Source: Oscheius sp. JU75 (Eukaryota; Nematoda; Chromadorea; Rhabditida; Rhabditidae). Taken from it: 64,000 bases of DNA. The translations under genes and the position numbers were made by a program. Below, piece after piece: positions 61,236 to 64,000 of the stretch. The number at the start of each line of letters is the position of its first letter. Position 1 is the first letter of the stretch. The notes under the pieces were generated by a model, which was not told where the DNA came from, made no database searches, and was given only the letters and a program-made list of their open reading frames with translations. The stretch is from the NCBI GenBank assembly GCA_037178855.1, contig JASJZC010000001.1, positions 3,472,001 to 3,536,000 on the forward strand, in the 5' to 3' direction.

Positions 61236-63921
61236 TCAACACGGAACAACACGGATGTGTCCTTTCTGGACATTGATGCTTTGAACCTTGACCATCACCT
61301 GTGCTCCTACCTAAATCCTTATTTTTATATCAAAAAGAGTGATAAAACTACCTCGAGAGCATGTTCAAGTGAATGATTAGAAGCCAGAGCGCTTTTCTCG
61401 ACGCCAATGTCGATGAAAGTTCCGAAGTCGGTGTTGTTCGCGACTCGTCCAATAACTTCTTCTCCAACTTTCAGCGATGTTATTTTGCGGACTTCCGATA
61501 AGAGAGGAGGAGGCGGCGTCAATGTATTTTTGGCTGTCAGCAAGTCGACGATTAGACGTTCTTCGCTGCTCGAGGTCTAGGCTCAGCTTGCTGGACTATT
61601 GAAAGCTAGGCATACCTTCATATTTTGAAGCTTCTTCTGACCCTTGTCAGTTTGCAATTCGTCGATTGACACTCCAGTCGAGTTCAGAATCTTCTCAGCC
61701 AGTTCGTACTTTTCGGGATGAACAGTCGTTCCGTCCAGTGGGTTGTACTCGGCGCCTTTTCTCTTTTTCGTAGGAGGAGCCGAATCCTCTTCGCTCGGCG
61801 GTGTGACCATCAAAAACCCTGAATTATGACAGTATTTTACGTACCACAAAGATCACAAGCCTGCACATTGCTGAAATCCGACAGGACCTAGACCTTTCAC
61901 ATCGTGCAGCTGACTCCTCGCCGTGATTCGACCTAGTTTCTCGCGAAGAGCAATGACTCCAGCAGCCGTCTTCTTGTTCAGGCCACAGACTTGTCTGGAT
62001 CCAAGATTTAGGAGAGAAAATGGAAAAAGTACTGTAGAAGTTGCACAGAAGCCGTGTTGATATCGACTCCGCGAAGAGAAACGGCGTCTCTGACCACCAA
62101 TTGAAGGGCTTCGGACAGTTTTTTCTCGTTGACCGAATGCTTAAATTAGTATTCAATCATAAGCAAAGTTGTATCAACCTGATACATGCCGACGCCCAGA
62201 TGTTTCGGCTCGATTTTAACATATTCGGAGACGGGATCAATGAGACGTCGACCAATCGAAACAGCGCTCTTCTCCGTTACCGGAATTCCGGGCAATTCTT
62301 TCTCCGCCAGTTCGGTGATACTGTATTTGGAGGCTCCATCTTCCGGGACGACACTGAAAGTTTCTTTGATAACTCGAAAAGGAAAATTGGCTATCAAAAC
62401 TTGATGTCTTTTTTGAAGAGATTCTCTTTGATCATTTGCTGCACAGCCTTCTGGGTGTCGACCGAAGCAGAACCGTTTCCAACGGCCATCACAACACGTC
62501 CTTTTGCCTCCTCAACCATGTCTTGCAGCCTTTTCTTGGCATCTGACGAGAACTTTCCTCCGTTAAAATGCAGCTGGGTTGTGGAGATCACGTTGCCTAA
62601 AATTGAAAAATGAACATCTAACCAGTTTGAACTGACCGCTTGGCTCAAGAAAAGCTGCTTTACAGAACTTGTAGCCTGGATCAAGGGCGACCACATAATG
62701 ATCTCGAAGCCCTTCTTGTCTGAACAGCTGCTCCAGATTCCTACTGAAGCATTCGATCGCTCCAAGCTCGGCTCGTTTGATCAGGAATTTTCTGAACTAT
62801 TTTGTTTTGAGATAAAAAGCCATTGCTTACTTCACGGATCGTTTGACTTTTGGGATGAAGGAGTTAGAAAGTGCGTATGAGAAGGTCTGTTCGTAGAGAT
62901 TTCGATGATTGGCTGCTACTCTGAATACTGAATAGGTTTTGCAAACAGTCGAAGATACCTGTGTTTCTTCGCCGGATGTCTATTGACAATTGCCGCCTCC
63001 TCAACGACCACAGTCCATGTGAGAGCTTCTTTCTCCTCACCTCTCATCAAAGCCAGGACCTGATGGTTTCTAGCACTCCTCGCATGTTTGATAAAGAGAT
63101 TGTTATAGTGCTCAAAATGACGAATATCTTCGGCCTTGGCCTTTTTCGAAGCCGTTGAGCGAATCGAAATTACGATATTGTCTTCTAGTCGACTCCTGAG
63201 CATTACTGATGTTAGAAAAAACCATTCTAACTCACAATTTCTTGCAAAACTCGAATGTTTCTGCCGAATTATTGATTTTGTCAGCCAACAGATGTTTCAG
63301 CTGCTCTTCCACTTTTTCAATAGAGGCCAACTCTGGCTTCTTCTTGTCTACGACGTGACGAAGATCTACTTCATGTCCTGTATAGATTCGCTGGGCGGTT
63401 TCTTCTAATCCGAGATTTCTGGGAAAAAAAGCTGTTGAACTGAACGAAGCATAAAAACTGAAACCTGGCATGGTCGGCCTTTGTTTTCCGGGCCGTGGCA
63501 AAAGATTTGGTCACTTCGGTAACATCAGAGCCGTCTCTGGCTTTTCGGAGCTGGTCAATTGCGTAGACAGCTACATCTCTGCTGGGTGCCTTGGCTTCTA
63601 CCGTTTTGATTGCCTTGGCCACTTTCTCGTTGAGATGTCTATAAAAATAACGAAACTTCATAGAAGAAGATGGGCCTACTTTCCTGCCTGGAGCGTTTCG
63701 TACACATGTCGAATCTTCTCACAAGTCATTCCTTCGTGAGCATCAACTCGATATCTTGATACATAGGCGATCTCAAATGTAAACTTTTTGGACAATATAT
63801 CCAGGAAATAGACCTCTTTTCCGCTCTCAAAAAGATTTACAACCTTGTCTGCTACTTTTGTGCTAATGCCTGCGTCGTCGGCAACAAATTCGACTAGCGT
63901 GCAGTCAAGATTCCAGCTCAT
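61236..63921 (-). CDS. Tex/SRBD1-family RNA-binding protein (YqgF, helix-hairpin-helix, S1)
   Basis: Homologue of bacterial Tex and animal SRBD1, thought to bind nucleic acid in transcription or chromosome functions. The ATG at 63921 (MSWNLDCTLVEF) follows GTTTTCAG by 6 nt. About ten exons encode: an N-terminal Tex region (IYTGHEVDLRHVVDKKKPEL, RHFEHYNNLFIKHARS); the YqgF RNase-H-like domain (YVVALDPGYKFCKAAFLEP, VVMAVGNGSAS, YSITELAEKELP); the helix-hairpin-helix part (VDINTASVQLLQQVCGLNK, SQLHDVKGLGPVGFQQCAG); a linker with PPTKKRKG, a possible nuclear signal; and a C-terminal S1 domain (LKVGEEVIGRVANNTDFGTF, KGHIRVV). The typical order is kept and the S1 domain ends at the stop. In Tex the YqgF active site is often degenerate; here one Asp (ALDPGYK) is seen. 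It is the upstream partner of the integrase-like gene in a probable operon. Confidence 0.9.
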
Positions 63922-64000
63922 TCTGCTCTGAAAACACTTTGTAATTGTGAAGATGGAAGAATACAGAAAATGAAAAATGAAATGGACAGTGCAAAGAGTA
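63922..64000 (-). promoter_or_regulatory. 5' flank of the SRBD1-like gene
   Basis: Contains the GTGTTTTCAG acceptor just before the ATG and AT-rich sequence to the window end. No further gene is visible. Confidence 0.4.

Noticed and set aside
62041-62613. 190-codon plus-strand open frame
   Set aside because: Antisense to the YqgF exons of the Tex/SRBD1-like gene.

Overview
The window looks like nuclear DNA from a chromadorean, probably rhabditid, nematode. Genes are split by short introns (many under 50 nt, some only 29-36 nt). Acceptors are mostly TTTCAG-like, and several start codons lie a few bases after an orphan TTTCAG, as expected for spliced-leader trans-splicing. Gene content is nematode-like: chitin synthase, a SEM-4/Spalt factor, KSEL-tailed PDI, and a large family of SH2-linked kinase-like proteins. 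From memory, C. elegans has pdi-3 beside chd-1 and sem-4 beside ubql-1 on chromosome I; both pairs are preserved here, side by side. I cannot name the species.

Left part (1-30.3 kb): chd-1 (minus, cut by the left edge), pdi-3 (minus), ubql-1 (plus, divergent from pdi-3 across a promoter region with a perfect ACGTGG inverted repeat), an 11.2-kb non-coding stretch upstream of sem-4 carrying a repeated TACCGTA(G) motif, sem-4 (plus), and a multi-exon chitin synthase (minus).

Middle part (30.5-45.3 kb): a possible small secreted peptide gene, a 166-bp-arm inverted repeat, S-adenosylmethionine decarboxylase smd-1 (minus), an SH2-pseudokinase gene (minus), then a tight plus-strand cluster that looks like an operon: ptps-1, a secreted galaxin-like double-cysteine protein, and a four-transmembrane protein. 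A small mitochondrial-looking protein and a gamma-glutamyltransferase follow on the minus strand. Two copies of one interspersed repeat sit in opposite orientation, one in the large galaxin intron (39.0-39.4 kb) and one at 46.0-46.5 kb.

Right part (47-64 kb): a klumpfuss-type zinc-finger gene (minus) with a 5-kb non-coding upstream region, an inverted repeat with 65-bp arms, a two-domain epimerase-like gene of the rhamnose-synthesis type that seems to have lost catalytic residues, diverged direct repeats, a small hypothetical gene, a transposon-derived integrase-like gene fused to a zinc-binding module, and a Tex/SRBD1-family gene. The last two are spaced like operon partners. Gene models were spliced by eye; exon edges are firm where stated and approximate elsewhere.
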